Source of the DNA: a virus
Length of the DNA: 20,512 bases
Strand: one strand, 5' to 3'
IMG/VR virus record: IMGVR_UViG_3300020056_000210
Span: 1-20,512 of that record
The notes under the pieces are model-generated. The model did not search any database. It was not told the DNA's origin and saw only the letters and a list, made by a program, of their open reading frames with translations. Made by a program: the position numbers and the translations under genes. This document shows positions 1-6,917 of this stretch, in pieces. Numbering within the stretch: the stretch's first letter is position 1; each line of letters starts with the position of its first letter.

Positions 1-2
1 GC

Positions 3-209
3 GATCACTCTGGTTCTTCATACGGCACTGTTGGCCTTGAGCCACCCGGAGAGTCGTTTGTAGAGTGGGATGACATCACCGAAGCAACGGCTGTTGGCTG
101 GGCTAAGGCGGCTCTGGGTGACGAGCAAGTGTCCTCCATTGAAGCGGCTATTGATGCACAGATTGCAGAGCAAGCTAATCCTACGTCTGGCACTGGCGTT
201 TCTTGGTAA
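3..209 (+). CDS. small phage protein, 3' part only (resembles DUF7936-type proteins)
   Basis: Open from the window edge to TAA at 207-209, giving 68 residues; the start lies outside. It begins with a YGTVGLEPP segment, then has DITEATAVGWAKAALG, a region resembling QVSSIEAAI, and ends in SGTGVSW. This layout (a small beta segment, a helix with the pattern W-x-K-x-A-L-G, then IxxQxNP and a terminal W) matches a small hypothetical protein I recall from many marine phages, where it is now called a DUF7936-type protein. The function of that family is unknown to me. It sits 8 bases before the next gene and probably belongs to the same transcript. The family name is from memory and was not searched. 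Confidence 0.6.
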   Translation, partial: DHSGSSYGTVGLEPPGESFVEWDDITEATAVGWAKAALGDEQVSSIEAAIDAQIAEQANPTSGTGVSW

Positions 210-217
210 GCTAATGG

Positions 218-685
218 ATGGATCCTCTATCACTTATTGCTATGGCGTCTACAACCTTCAAAGGTATACAGACGCTAGTAAACAGAGGTGCTGAAATTGA
301 GGCTGTGGCTCAGAAACTGGGGCAGTGGTATTCCTTTGCTGCTGACATAAAACAAGCAGAGAAAGAAGCTGAGAGTCCCGGTGTCTTCAAGAAGTTATTC
401 GATGGAGAAACTGTAGAACAACAAGCACTCAACAGTATAATAGCCAAGAAGAAACTAGAGGAACAAGAAAAAGAAATACGAGAACTAATTGTTTGGTCTT
501 ACGGTGTTGAGACTTACCAAGAGATGATAATGCTCAGACGTAAGATTAAAGCACAGAGGGAAGAGGTAATCTACAAACAACGCAAGAGGCAACGTATGTT
601 ACTAGATAGTATTTTGTTGTCTATCGCCGCTGCTGTAACAGCCGGGATCATCTACGGTACAGTAGCAATTATTAAGGGTGCATGA
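218..685 (+). CDS. coiled-coil protein with C-terminal membrane helix, unknown function
   Basis: 155 residues ending in TGA. The N-terminus (about 1-48) is a mildly hydrophobic helical region. Residues 70-125 are highly charged (K/E/Q/R-rich) and look like a coiled coil. Residues 128-152 form one strong transmembrane helix followed by a short tail. There is no signal peptide. It resembles uncharacterised membrane proteins of marine podoviruses that lie next to holin genes, but I cannot assign a reaction. The ATG at 218 is preferred over the ATG at 214, which is in another frame and gives only a short ORF. The tail-anchored layout and the two holin-like genes directly after it suggest a lysis or envelope role. 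A spanin is less likely, because inner-membrane spanins normally carry the helix at the N-terminus. Confidence 0.75.
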   Translation: MDPLSLIAMASTTFKGIQTLVNRGAEIEAVAQKLGQWYSFAADIKQAEKEAESPGVFKKLFDGETVEQQALNSIIAKKKLEEQEKEIRELIVWSYGVETYQEMIMLRRKIKAQREEVIYKQRKRQRMLLDSILLSIAAAVTAGIIYGTVAIIKGA

Positions 686-687
686 GG

Positions 688-861
688 ATGGCAGATCAAG
701 GGATGAAAGAGGTAATGGATACGGTTTCCGTAGCAACAGGTGTTGGTGCTTTGGCTGGCGTACTGCCTTCCTTGGCTGCGTTGTTTACACTCGTGTGGAC
801 AGGTATACGTATCTGGGAAACAGACACAGTGCAAGGCTGGCGTAACAGGAGTAAGTCGTAG
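688..861 (+). CDS. small holin-like membrane protein
   Basis: 57 residues. A short acidic N-terminus is followed by one long hydrophobic helix at about 19-42 (ATGVGALAG, then LAALFTLVWTGIRIW) and a positively charged tail ending RNRSKS. Size, single helix and basic tail fit a phage holin or antiholin and match small proteins I recall beside 3TM holins in marine phages. The start at 688 is supported by AAGGG at 674-678 with 9-base spacing. An alternative ATG at 682 would overlap the previous stop as ATGA and add two residues. The TAG stop at 859-861 touches the GTG start of the next gene, and both are in the same frame. Predicted role: inner-membrane hole formation or its timing. Confidence 0.65.
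   Translation: MADQGMKEVMDTVSVATGVGALAGVLPSLAALFTLVWTGIRIWETDTVQGWRNRSKS
847..851 (+). promoter_or_regulatory. ribosome binding site for the GTG-started holin gene
   Basis: AGGAG with 10-base spacing to GTG at 862. It decides this start, because the codon directly before the GTG is the TAG stop of the preceding gene, so no earlier in-frame start exists. Confidence 0.6.
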
Positions 862-1239
862 GTGTGGCAAGCGCTCATTAGTCCTATTGCTGGACTCGCT
901 AAGACTTGGCTGAGTAATCGCCACGAGCAGTCGCAAGCAAAACACCAAGCCACAATGCAGGTTATACAGAACACTGCTACGTGGGAACAACACATGGCAC
1001 AGGCTAGTGCGTCCTCGTGGAAAGACGAGTGGTTCACAGTAGTCCTGAGTGCGCCTGTAATAGCAATTATGTGGGGCGTAGGTATGAACGATCTTGATAT
1101 CATTGGTCGCGTAGGTATGGCCTTTGCAGAGCTAGACAGGTTACCTGAGTGGTATCAATATCTTTTGTACGTTGCAGTCACAGCCAGCTTTGGCATACGT
1201 GGTGCTGACAAGCTGATGCAGCTAAAGGGTGGTAAATAA
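862..1239 (+). CDS. phage holin, 3TM / gene-transfer-agent type
   Basis: 125 residues, GTG start. The N-terminal 20 residues are hydrophobic and amphipathic (ISPIAGLAKTWL) and are followed by a polar, His/Gln-rich stretch (20-50). Then comes the motif SSWKDEWFT at about 51-59, which is characteristic of the holin family related to gene-transfer-agent holins (GTA_holin_3TM). Membrane segments follow at about 58-74 and 97-113, and the tail is basic (KLMQLKGGK). The expected role is to open the inner membrane at the end of infection. No endolysin is visible in the window, so the cell-wall enzyme must be encoded elsewhere. The TAG before it and the AGGAG site at 847-851 set the start. Confidence 0.75.
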   Translation: MWQALISPIAGLAKTWLSNRHEQSQAKHQATMQVIQNTATWEQHMAQASASSWKDEWFTVVLSAPVIAIMWGVGMNDLDIIGRVGMAFAELDRLPEWYQYLLYVAVTASFGIRGADKLMQLKGGK

Positions 1240-1242
1240 GCT

Positions 1243-4200
1243 ATGGCTAACGGGACTACTTATGTACCGCCTACATCCGGTGAAGTTTTTTCAGAGTTAG
1301 GCGAAGGCGGCAAGTGTAAAAACGAGAGCCACATTCCTGTTTTTATTGATGGTAAAAAAGTAGGCTGCGGCAGTGCTTCTTTTTTTAAAGATTACTACGT
1401 TGCTGGTGCGGGTGTAGATAGTGTTCCTTTTATACAAGGAACTGCGGATCAAATTTACTCTATGCTTTACGGTGAGTTGCCTGATGGTGAGTACTATGAA
1501 ACTGGAGACTTAAACGGAGACGGCGTTAACGAAGTTTATAGTTATACTTTTGATGACATAGGATTAAAAGTTAATCAAACTGTTTACGGCTACGATAACG
1601 ATGGTAATGTTACTCAAACACCTTATGACGAGTGGAGCGCCCCAGACCTCACTGAGTTAATTGAGAAGTACGGTGAAGACGTTGTTAATGACCTCAAGGG
1701 TAAGTACGATGAGCTTGTAGACTTCATCGGAAACATACCAGAAGATCCTCTTGGATCTCTAAAAAAGATGGCAGAGATTTTTATAGAGGGTGCTACAGGG
1801 ATACCTCCTGAGTGTCAAAAAGTAAGCGGAGGTCCTCTAGACGAGTGGTATAAAAATTGTGTTACTGTCGGTATTCTTATTGAAATTGGTATTCCCGGCC
1901 TTCCTAGCGGTATAGGGGGCATATTTAAAGGGGCCACTATAGGAGAAATAGAAGAAGCTCTAAAAAAGATTGGCAAAAAGTTTGAAGATATTGTAAACGG
2001 TACTCCTACCTGTGGAGAAGACGGTAAACAAGAGTGTACTCCAGAAAACATACTAGGAGATTTAGCACGAGAAGTAATAGACAGTATTGGTAGCATTTTT
2101 GAAGATGCAGAAGGTAATATAACTGTTGAAAGCGTTCTTGGAAAACTAGGCGGTATTTTTGGTAGCGTTCTTGGCGGCATAATATACGATCAATTTAAAG
2201 ACTTAATTAACGAAGAAATTGAAAATGTCATAGGCATACCTGTTATACCGTTTGCTCCTTTGCAAGAGTGCGAAGACAAAGGTTTAGTAACTATAGAAGA
2301 CCCCGCTGGATCTGGGAATTTTAAATGTGGTACAAAATGTAAACAAGAGGGCTTTACTCCTACAGGGCCACAAGGAGAGTGTGTTGATCCTAATGCTGTT
2401 GACGCTTTTGACGAAACTAAGTGCGTAGAAGAAACTTACTTTAACGAGAATAAAGCTGATTGTGAAGCCGCTGGTTACGTAAACTGCGAGGGCGGTGAAA
2501 ATTCACAAGCACAAGAAACAACAGGCGGTATAATCAAAGGAACACTTGATGACTGTAATGTAATACAAGATCCACAGTGTATAGGAGATGGTAGTTGGGA
2601 TGGGGAAAAATGTGTATGTCCTGATGGAACCGATAAGGCAGGAGAAGAAGAGCCTTTAGATGGAGATTGTTCTGATGAAGAAGATCCTACAGAAGACACA
2701 GAAAACGAGTGTACCAAACAAGGAAAAGTTTTACACAAAGGCGATTGTTACGACGTAAACGATATGTGTTTCGCTGATCCGGGTGAAGGGTGTATGGTAG
2801 GTAGCATTCAACCAGACGGGTCGTGTAAGTGTGATCCGTACGAGTCTTGTCCTGCGGGGTCTGAAGTAGAAACGCCACAGTACAACGCAAACGACGTTAC
2901 TAAAAGCGGATCTTTTACTTTAGACGGCAAGGAATACACGTACGAGCCTTGTAATCCTTCTCTTGCTCCTGTAGAAGTTGTAGCTCCTGAACAAACCTGT
3001 GACAACAACGCAGTAAACTACCCTGATTGTAACCAGTGTGAAAACGGAGAACACCCAGACGCACACGTAGACAGCGACTGTAGCAAACCGCCAAAAGAAA
3101 CCGGGACAAACCCCGGAGACGCTTGTGATTTAGGAAACAACGAAGTTGGCGTTGTTGATAAAAACGGTGACTGTAAGCGTGTAGGTCAAAACTGTAGGCG
3201 TAGTAAGTACGGGTACACTTCTAGTGATAACTGTGACACTGGATTGGGTTTTAATACGTCCTCTGGAATTATAGACTCTAGCGGAGACTGCGTGTGTAAC
3301 ACCGTGTGTGATGATCCAAACAGAAGGGTACACTCCACTACCGGTGCTTGCAGAGATGATTGTAAATCAGGATGGAAAAAAGACGCAGAAGGAAACTGTA
3401 CAGTAGAAATCACTGATTTTGAGTGTGATAACGGAGCAACTAAAGAATCTGATTGTAACGAGTGTCCTAAAGGACAAAAATTTGGAACTTTTTATCCTAA
3501 GCGGTGTATCCCAACGCAAGAATGTATCGCAGAAGACGCGTACACAGATCCAACAAAGGCAGAAGAGTGTGGTAAAGTAGCGTGTCCACCAGACAGTGAA
3601 AAGCCTTACGCAGACTCTCTGGATCAGTGTGTAGAAGTTGTTACAGAAGAACCCTGTGAGCAAATAAACCCAGCTACAGGACAGCCATCTCCGAAAGACG
3701 ATCAAGGAAACTGTTACGATTGTACTGATGAAGCAAACGCGCTGGTCTGTGGTTGGGCTGAGTGTCCTGACGGAATAAGCATGGCTCCTACATTAGAGGA
3801 CTGTGGAGGCACAGTTCCACCAGAAACCTGTAGCGACCCTAACGCTGTTAATGATGGACAAGAGGGGCCTTGTGAGTGTAAGCCCGGATTTAGTAAAGAC
3901 CCAGAAACACTGCTTTGTGTAAGAGGTGTTGAATCTTGTGACAACGGCGCTACAGTAGAAAGCGGATGCGACATCTGTCCAGACGGTAGTAATGTTCTTG
4001 AGCACGAAGACGGAATGTGCCCTAGTGAGCCGCCGCAAGAGTGCACTAACGGAGCCACAGATTACCCAGACTGTACTGTGTGTCCCGAAGGTCAGTCAAT
4101 GGACTCAGAAGGTAACTGTACTGACTGTTCAGACTGTAGCTGTGCAGAGTACGCAGCGGCTAATCCTGAGGAGTGTATTACGGAGCCTCCTGTAGAGCCT

Positions 4201-4383
4201 CCAGAAACAGGCGGTGGCGGTGGCGGCGGTGGTGGTGGCGGGGGCGGTATGTTTAATCCGTTCTTGGCTGGCATCAGTTACACACCTCAGGCTGTACCAG
4301 AGCCTCCAGCACCACCACAGAAGGACTACATGGCTGAACTAGACAACCTAATTAAACGAAGTTTGTTTGAGGGCATGGCATAA
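1243..4383 (+). CDS. giant cysteine-rich acidic protein, probable virion surface or tail-associated protein, function unknown
   Basis: 1046 residues with no signal peptide. Residues 1-335 hold only 6 cysteines. They include a calcium-loop-like DLNGDGVNEV (89-98, FG-GAP/dockerin style) and two glycine-rich hydrophobic segments (207-232 and 297-320). Residues 343-978 contain about 64 cysteines by hand count, with EGF-like CxC pairs (457/459, 528/530, 683/685, 877/879) and four copies of a C-x9-C-x2-C-x11-13-C unit. Residues 979-989 are Pro/Glu-rich, 990-1002 are 13 glycines, and the last 44 residues form a tail (MFNPFLAGISYTP to LIKRSLFEGMA). That tail resembles C-termini I recall from uncultured marine phage proteins. 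It lies between the holins and the tail neck genes, so a virion role is inferred. A receptor-binding or host-surface decoy role is possible but unproven. Confidence 0.7.
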   Translation: MANGTTYVPPTSGEVFSELGEGGKCKNESHIPVFIDGKKVGCGSASFFKDYYVAGAGVDSVPFIQGTADQIYSMLYGELPDGEYYETGDLNGDGVNEVYSYTFDDIGLKVNQTVYGYDNDGNVTQTPYDEWSAPDLTELIEKYGEDVVNDLKGKYDELVDFIGNIPEDPLGSLKKMAEIFIEGATGIPPECQKVSGGPLDEWYKNCVTVGILIEIGIPGLPSGIGGIFKGATIGEIEEALKKIGKKFEDIVNGTPTCGEDGKQECTPENILGDLAREVIDSIGSIFEDAEGNITVESVLGKLGGIFGSVLGGIIYDQFKDLINEEIENVIGIPVIPFAPLQECEDKGLVTIEDPAGSGNFKCGTKCKQEGFTPTGPQGECVDPNAVDAFDETKCVEETYFNENKADCEAAGYVNCEGGENSQAQETTGGIIKGTLDDCNVIQDPQCIGDGSWDGEKCVCPDGTDKAGEEEPLDGDCSDEEDPTEDTENECTKQGKVLHKGDCYDVNDMCFADPGEGCMVGSIQPDGSCKCDPYESCPAGSEVETPQYNANDVTKSGSFTLDGKEYTYEPCNPSLAPVEVVAPEQTCDNNAVNYPDCNQCENGEHPDAHVDSDCSKPPKETGTNPGDACDLGNNEVGVVDKNGDCKRVGQNCRRSKYGYTSSDNCDTGLGFNTSSGIIDSSGDCVCNTVCDDPNRRVHSTTGACRDDCKSGWKKDAEGNCTVEITDFECDNGATKESDCNECPKGQKFGTFYPKRCIPTQECIAEDAYTDPTKAEECGKVACPPDSEKPYADSLDQCVEVVTEEPCEQINPATGQPSPKDDQGNCYDCTDEANALVCGWAECPDGISMAPTLEDCGGTVPPETCSDPNAVNDGQEGPCECKPGFSKDPETLLCVRGVESCDNGATVESGCDICPDGSNVLEHEDGMCPSEPPQECTNGATDYPDCTVCPEGQSMDSEGNCTDCSDCSCAEYAAANPEECITEPPVEPPETGGGGGGGGGGGGGMFNPFLAGISYTPQAVPEPPAPPQKDYMAELDNLIKRSLFEGMA
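2998..4119 (+). repeat. four-copy cysteine repeat in the large Cys-rich protein
   Basis: Residues 586-613, 728-755, 899-926 and 934-959 share the spacing C-x9-C-x2-C-x13-C (x11 in the last copy). They begin CDNNA, CDNGA, CDNGA and CTNGA, and a Gly follows the third Cys by three residues. The units are interspersed with other Cys-rich sequence rather than strictly tandem. This is a protein-level repeat; the DNA copies have diverged. Confidence 0.7.
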
Positions 4384-4384
4384 G

Positions 4385-5032
4385 ATGACATATTTAAACT
4401 TAGTAAACAACGTTCTCAGACGCTTGCGTGAAGACGAGGTGTCTAGTGTACAGGACACTACTTACAGCAAACTTGTGGGTGATTTTGTAAACGATGCCAA
4501 GAAAATGGTAGAAGACGCTTGGGATTGGTCAGCACTCAGGACTACCCTGACGGTTACAACGTCTGCTGGTACTTTTAACTATGTACTCACGGGGTCACAG
4601 AACAGGATCAAGGTACTAGACGTGCTTAACGATAGTTCCAACTTGTTTATGACTTACCAGACAGCACATTGGTTTAACGATGCTTACCTTAACCAGAGTC
4701 CCGTGTCAGGCATCCCTGAGTACTACACGTACAACGGTGTTGACTCTAACGGAGATACGCAGGTTGACCTGTACCCTAAACCGGATGACACGTACAGCAT
4801 CAGGTTCAACTGTATCCTGCGTTCTGATGACCTGAGCGCAGACGAAGACGATCTTACGATCCCTGCTCAACCCGTGATTCACCTTGCAGTAGCTCTGTTA
4901 GCTCGTGAGCGTGGCGAGACAGGCGGTACATCAGCACCTGAGTACTTTGGTATTGCTGATAAGTATTTGTCTGACGCGATTGCTCTGGACGCACAGAAGC
5001 ACCCTGAAGAAACTATCTGGTACACTCCGTAG
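4385..5032 (+). CDS. head-tail adaptor protein (SU10/P22 gp4-like neck protein)
   Basis: 215 residues. It opens with a helical MTYLNLVNNVLRRLRED segment, followed by KLVGDFVNDAKKMVEDAW and WSALRTTLTV (about 30-58). Next is a beta-rich middle with DVLNDSSNLFMTY and PEYYTYN, and then a C-terminal helix-rich part (VIHLAVALLARERGE). This N-terminal helix pattern and length fit the phage SU10-type adaptor family, functionally like P22 gp4, which sits under the portal and joins it to the tail nozzle. The start at 4385 lies just after the previous TAA (4381-4383) and is preferred over upstream ATGs that overlap the Cys-rich gene. The TAG stop is 11 bases before the nozzle-like gene, which fits an adaptor-nozzle pair. 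T7 gp11 would be the alternative comparison. Confidence 0.72.
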   Translation: MTYLNLVNNVLRRLREDEVSSVQDTTYSKLVGDFVNDAKKMVEDAWDWSALRTTLTVTTSAGTFNYVLTGSQNRIKVLDVLNDSSNLFMTYQTAHWFNDAYLNQSPVSGIPEYYTYNGVDSNGDTQVDLYPKPDDTYSIRFNCILRSDDLSADEDDLTIPAQPVIHLAVALLARERGETGGTSAPEYFGIADKYLSDAIALDAQKHPEETIWYTP

Positions 5033-5043
5033 GAGCCTAGAGT

Positions 5044-6687
5044 ATGGCACAGCCTCTCCAAAGCATTAATTTAGTTGCTCCGGGTTTCAAGGGAGTCAAC
5101 ACAGAAGACTCTCCGATTGGACAGGACTTCTCTTTTGCTGACGTTGCTGACAACGCTGTAATTGACAAGCGTGGGCGTATTGCTGCACGTAAGGGTGTAG
5201 ACTTGTTGACTGCTGTAAACACACCTCTTGGTTCTGATTACGCTGTCAAGATTCACCACTTTTACGATGACGCTGGTAACGAAGAAGTGTTCGTCACAGG
5301 CAACAACAAGATATTTAAGACTACACAGACTACTAATCCTGATGACACGCTTACTGACATTACTCCGGGTTCGTACACGATTACAGCAGACAACTGGAAG
5401 ATAGTCAACTTTAACGACAAGGCTTACTTCTTCCAGCGTGGACAGGAGCCGCTTGTGTACGATAACACAAATGGACTCAGGACGTTTACCACAGCTACAG
5501 GTACGTCTACTAACAGTAACTTCTATTGTCACGAGGCTCTAGCAGCGTACGGTAGGCTGTGGATCGTAGACAACGCAGCAGACACCCAAACAATATACTG
5601 GTCTGATCTGTTAATAGGCACAGACTTTACTGGCGGTTCCAGTGGTTCTATAGATGTATCTAAGGCTTGGCCTGATGGGTACGACGAAGTAAGGGCTTTG
5701 GTAGCCCACAACAACGCTCTACTTATTTTAGGCAAGCACAGCATTCTTGTATACAATAACGCCTTTAGTCCAGCAACGATGGCTCTGGCTGACACTGTAG
5801 CTGGCGTTGGGTGCATCTGTAGAAACTCTGTACAACACATTGGTACTGATGTGTTGTTTATGTCTCAGAACGGTCTGAGGAGCTTTGGCAGAACAATACA
5901 AGAAAAGTCTTTACCTCTGTCTGACTTAAGCGCAAACATAAAGACTGAGCTTATTAGTTTGATTAGCACACGTACTGCTCCTACGGCATCTGTGTACAGC
6001 CCTGAGAACTCGTTCTATCTGATTACGTTTCCAGATACTAACACAACGTACTGCTTTGATCTCAAAGGTAGACTAGAGAACGGTGCGTACAGAGCCACAC
6101 GTTGGACCTCTGCGCCGTTCAAGTCGTACGAGAGAAAGAACGATGGTACGTTACTGGTAGGAACTGATGATGGCGTGGGTGAGTACGCTGGGTACGCAGA
6201 TGAGTACAACGACTCAGGAACAATCAAGACTTCTAGTTACCGCTTCAGGTACTACAGCCCCGGATTAACTTTTGGTGATCCGTCGAAGGTTAAGTTCCTA
6301 AAGAAGCTACGTCCTACGTTGGTAGGTGCTAACAGTGCCACCGTGTTTGTTAAGTGGGCGTACGACTTTGGAACATCGTACAGCACACAGGAGTTTACGG
6401 TAGGTAATCAGACCCCTTACTACTTTTCTAATCCAACAGACGGTGCAGGAAATCCTATCGCTGCTGGAGGATTGGCTGAGTTTTCTAATCCTGTGGACGG
6501 AGACGGTAATCCTATTGCTACCGGAGGACTAGCTGAGTTCACCGGAGGAGCAACAACAACCAGACCTCCTGTAAATGCCACAGGTGGCGGTTCTATTATT
6601 ACTATTGGTCTTGAGTCAGAAATAAACGGTTTTGCTTTATCTCTCCAAGAAATCAACGTATTAGCACTTATGGGTAAAACATTATGA
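5044..6687 (+). CDS. tail nozzle / stabilization protein (P22 gp10 or SU10 nozzle-like)
   Basis: 547 residues, mostly beta structure. The N-terminus (LVAPGFKGVNTEDSP, then ADNAVIDKRGRIAARKG) and the centre (WSDLLIGTDFTGGSSGS at 186-202, RALVAHNNALLILGKHSILVYN at 217-238, LFMSQNGLRSFGR at 271-283) follow the plan of podovirus stabilization or nozzle proteins. These form the lower neck of the tail. The C-terminal region carries a perfect-length tandem duplication (residues 461-498). TAGGAG just upstream gives 8-base spacing to ATG 5044. Its stop overlaps the next start as ATGA, so translation is probably coupled. Order (adaptor, nozzle, small fibre-like protein, ejection proteins) supports the call. 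T7 gp12 is the functional equivalent in T7-like phages. Confidence 0.75.
   Translation: MAQPLQSINLVAPGFKGVNTEDSPIGQDFSFADVADNAVIDKRGRIAARKGVDLLTAVNTPLGSDYAVKIHHFYDDAGNEEVFVTGNNKIFKTTQTTNPDDTLTDITPGSYTITADNWKIVNFNDKAYFFQRGQEPLVYDNTNGLRTFTTATGTSTNSNFYCHEALAAYGRLWIVDNAADTQTIYWSDLLIGTDFTGGSSGSIDVSKAWPDGYDEVRALVAHNNALLILGKHSILVYNNAFSPATMALADTVAGVGCICRNSVQHIGTDVLFMSQNGLRSFGRTIQEKSLPLSDLSANIKTELISLISTRTAPTASVYSPENSFYLITFPDTNTTYCFDLKGRLENGAYRATRWTSAPFKSYERKNDGTLLVGTDDGVGEYAGYADEYNDSGTIKTSSYRFRYYSPGLTFGDPSKVKFLKKLRPTLVGANSATVFVKWAYDFGTSYSTQEFTVGNQTPYYFSNPTDGAGNPIAAGGLAEFSNPVDGDGNPIATGGLAEFTGGATTTRPPVNATGGGSIITIGLESEINGFALSLQEINVLALMGKTL
6424..6537 (+). repeat. 57-bp in-frame tandem duplication in the nozzle gene
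   Basis: Two adjacent 57-base units (6424-6480 and 6481-6537) encode 19-residue copies that differ at three positions: FSNPTDGAGNPIAAGGLAE and FSNPVDGDGNPIATGGLAE. A fragment of a third unit (FTGG) follows. Many third-codon positions differ between copies, so the duplication is not brand new. Confidence 0.9.
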
Positions 6688-6917
6688 GCAACTATACAAA
6701 GACAACTAACTTTGCTAATAAGGATAGTTTGCCTTCTGGAGATGCTGGCAAAATTATTCGGGGCACTGAATTTAACACAGAGTTTGACGCTATTGCGGTT
6801 GCTGTTGCAACTAAGTCAGACACTGCTTCACCTACGTTTACAGGTACTGTGACGATTCCAAATTTAACATTTACAGGAACTCTGTCTACAGGGACGATTG
6901 ATGGAGGTACTTACTAA
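6684..6917 (+). CDS. short fibre-like phage protein, unknown role
   Basis: 77 residues. The N-terminal half (NFANKDSLPSGDAGKIIRG, then TEFNTEFDAIAVAVATKSD) is a motif common near the N-terminus of marine phage tail and structural proteins. The second half (SPTFTGTVTIPNLTFTGTLS) is a Thr/Gly-rich beta repeat of the kind seen in tail fibres, and the protein ends IDGGTY. It is far shorter than a full fibre, so it may be a fibre-derived remnant, a small baseplate or neck plug, or an adaptor for another fibre. ATG 6684 overlaps the previous TGA, and its TAA overlaps the next ATG as TAATG, so it is embedded in a translationally coupled series. I see no good Shine-Dalgarno of its own. Confidence 0.65.
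   Translation: MSNYTKTTNFANKDSLPSGDAGKIIRGTEFNTEFDAIAVAVATKSDTASPTFTGTVTIPNLTFTGTLSTGTIDGGTY

Noticed and set aside
1243-4383. The Cys-rich gene as a eukaryotic contaminant or EGF protein
   Set aside because: It has no introns or signal peptide, ends two bases before a phage neck gene, and has a phage-like C-terminal tail, so it belongs to this genome.
5071-5532. Minus-strand ORF of 153 codons opposite the nozzle gene
   Set aside because: Shadow of the nozzle reading frame; rich in Ser/Val/Cys with no motif, and the only minus-strand candidate in a plus-strand block.
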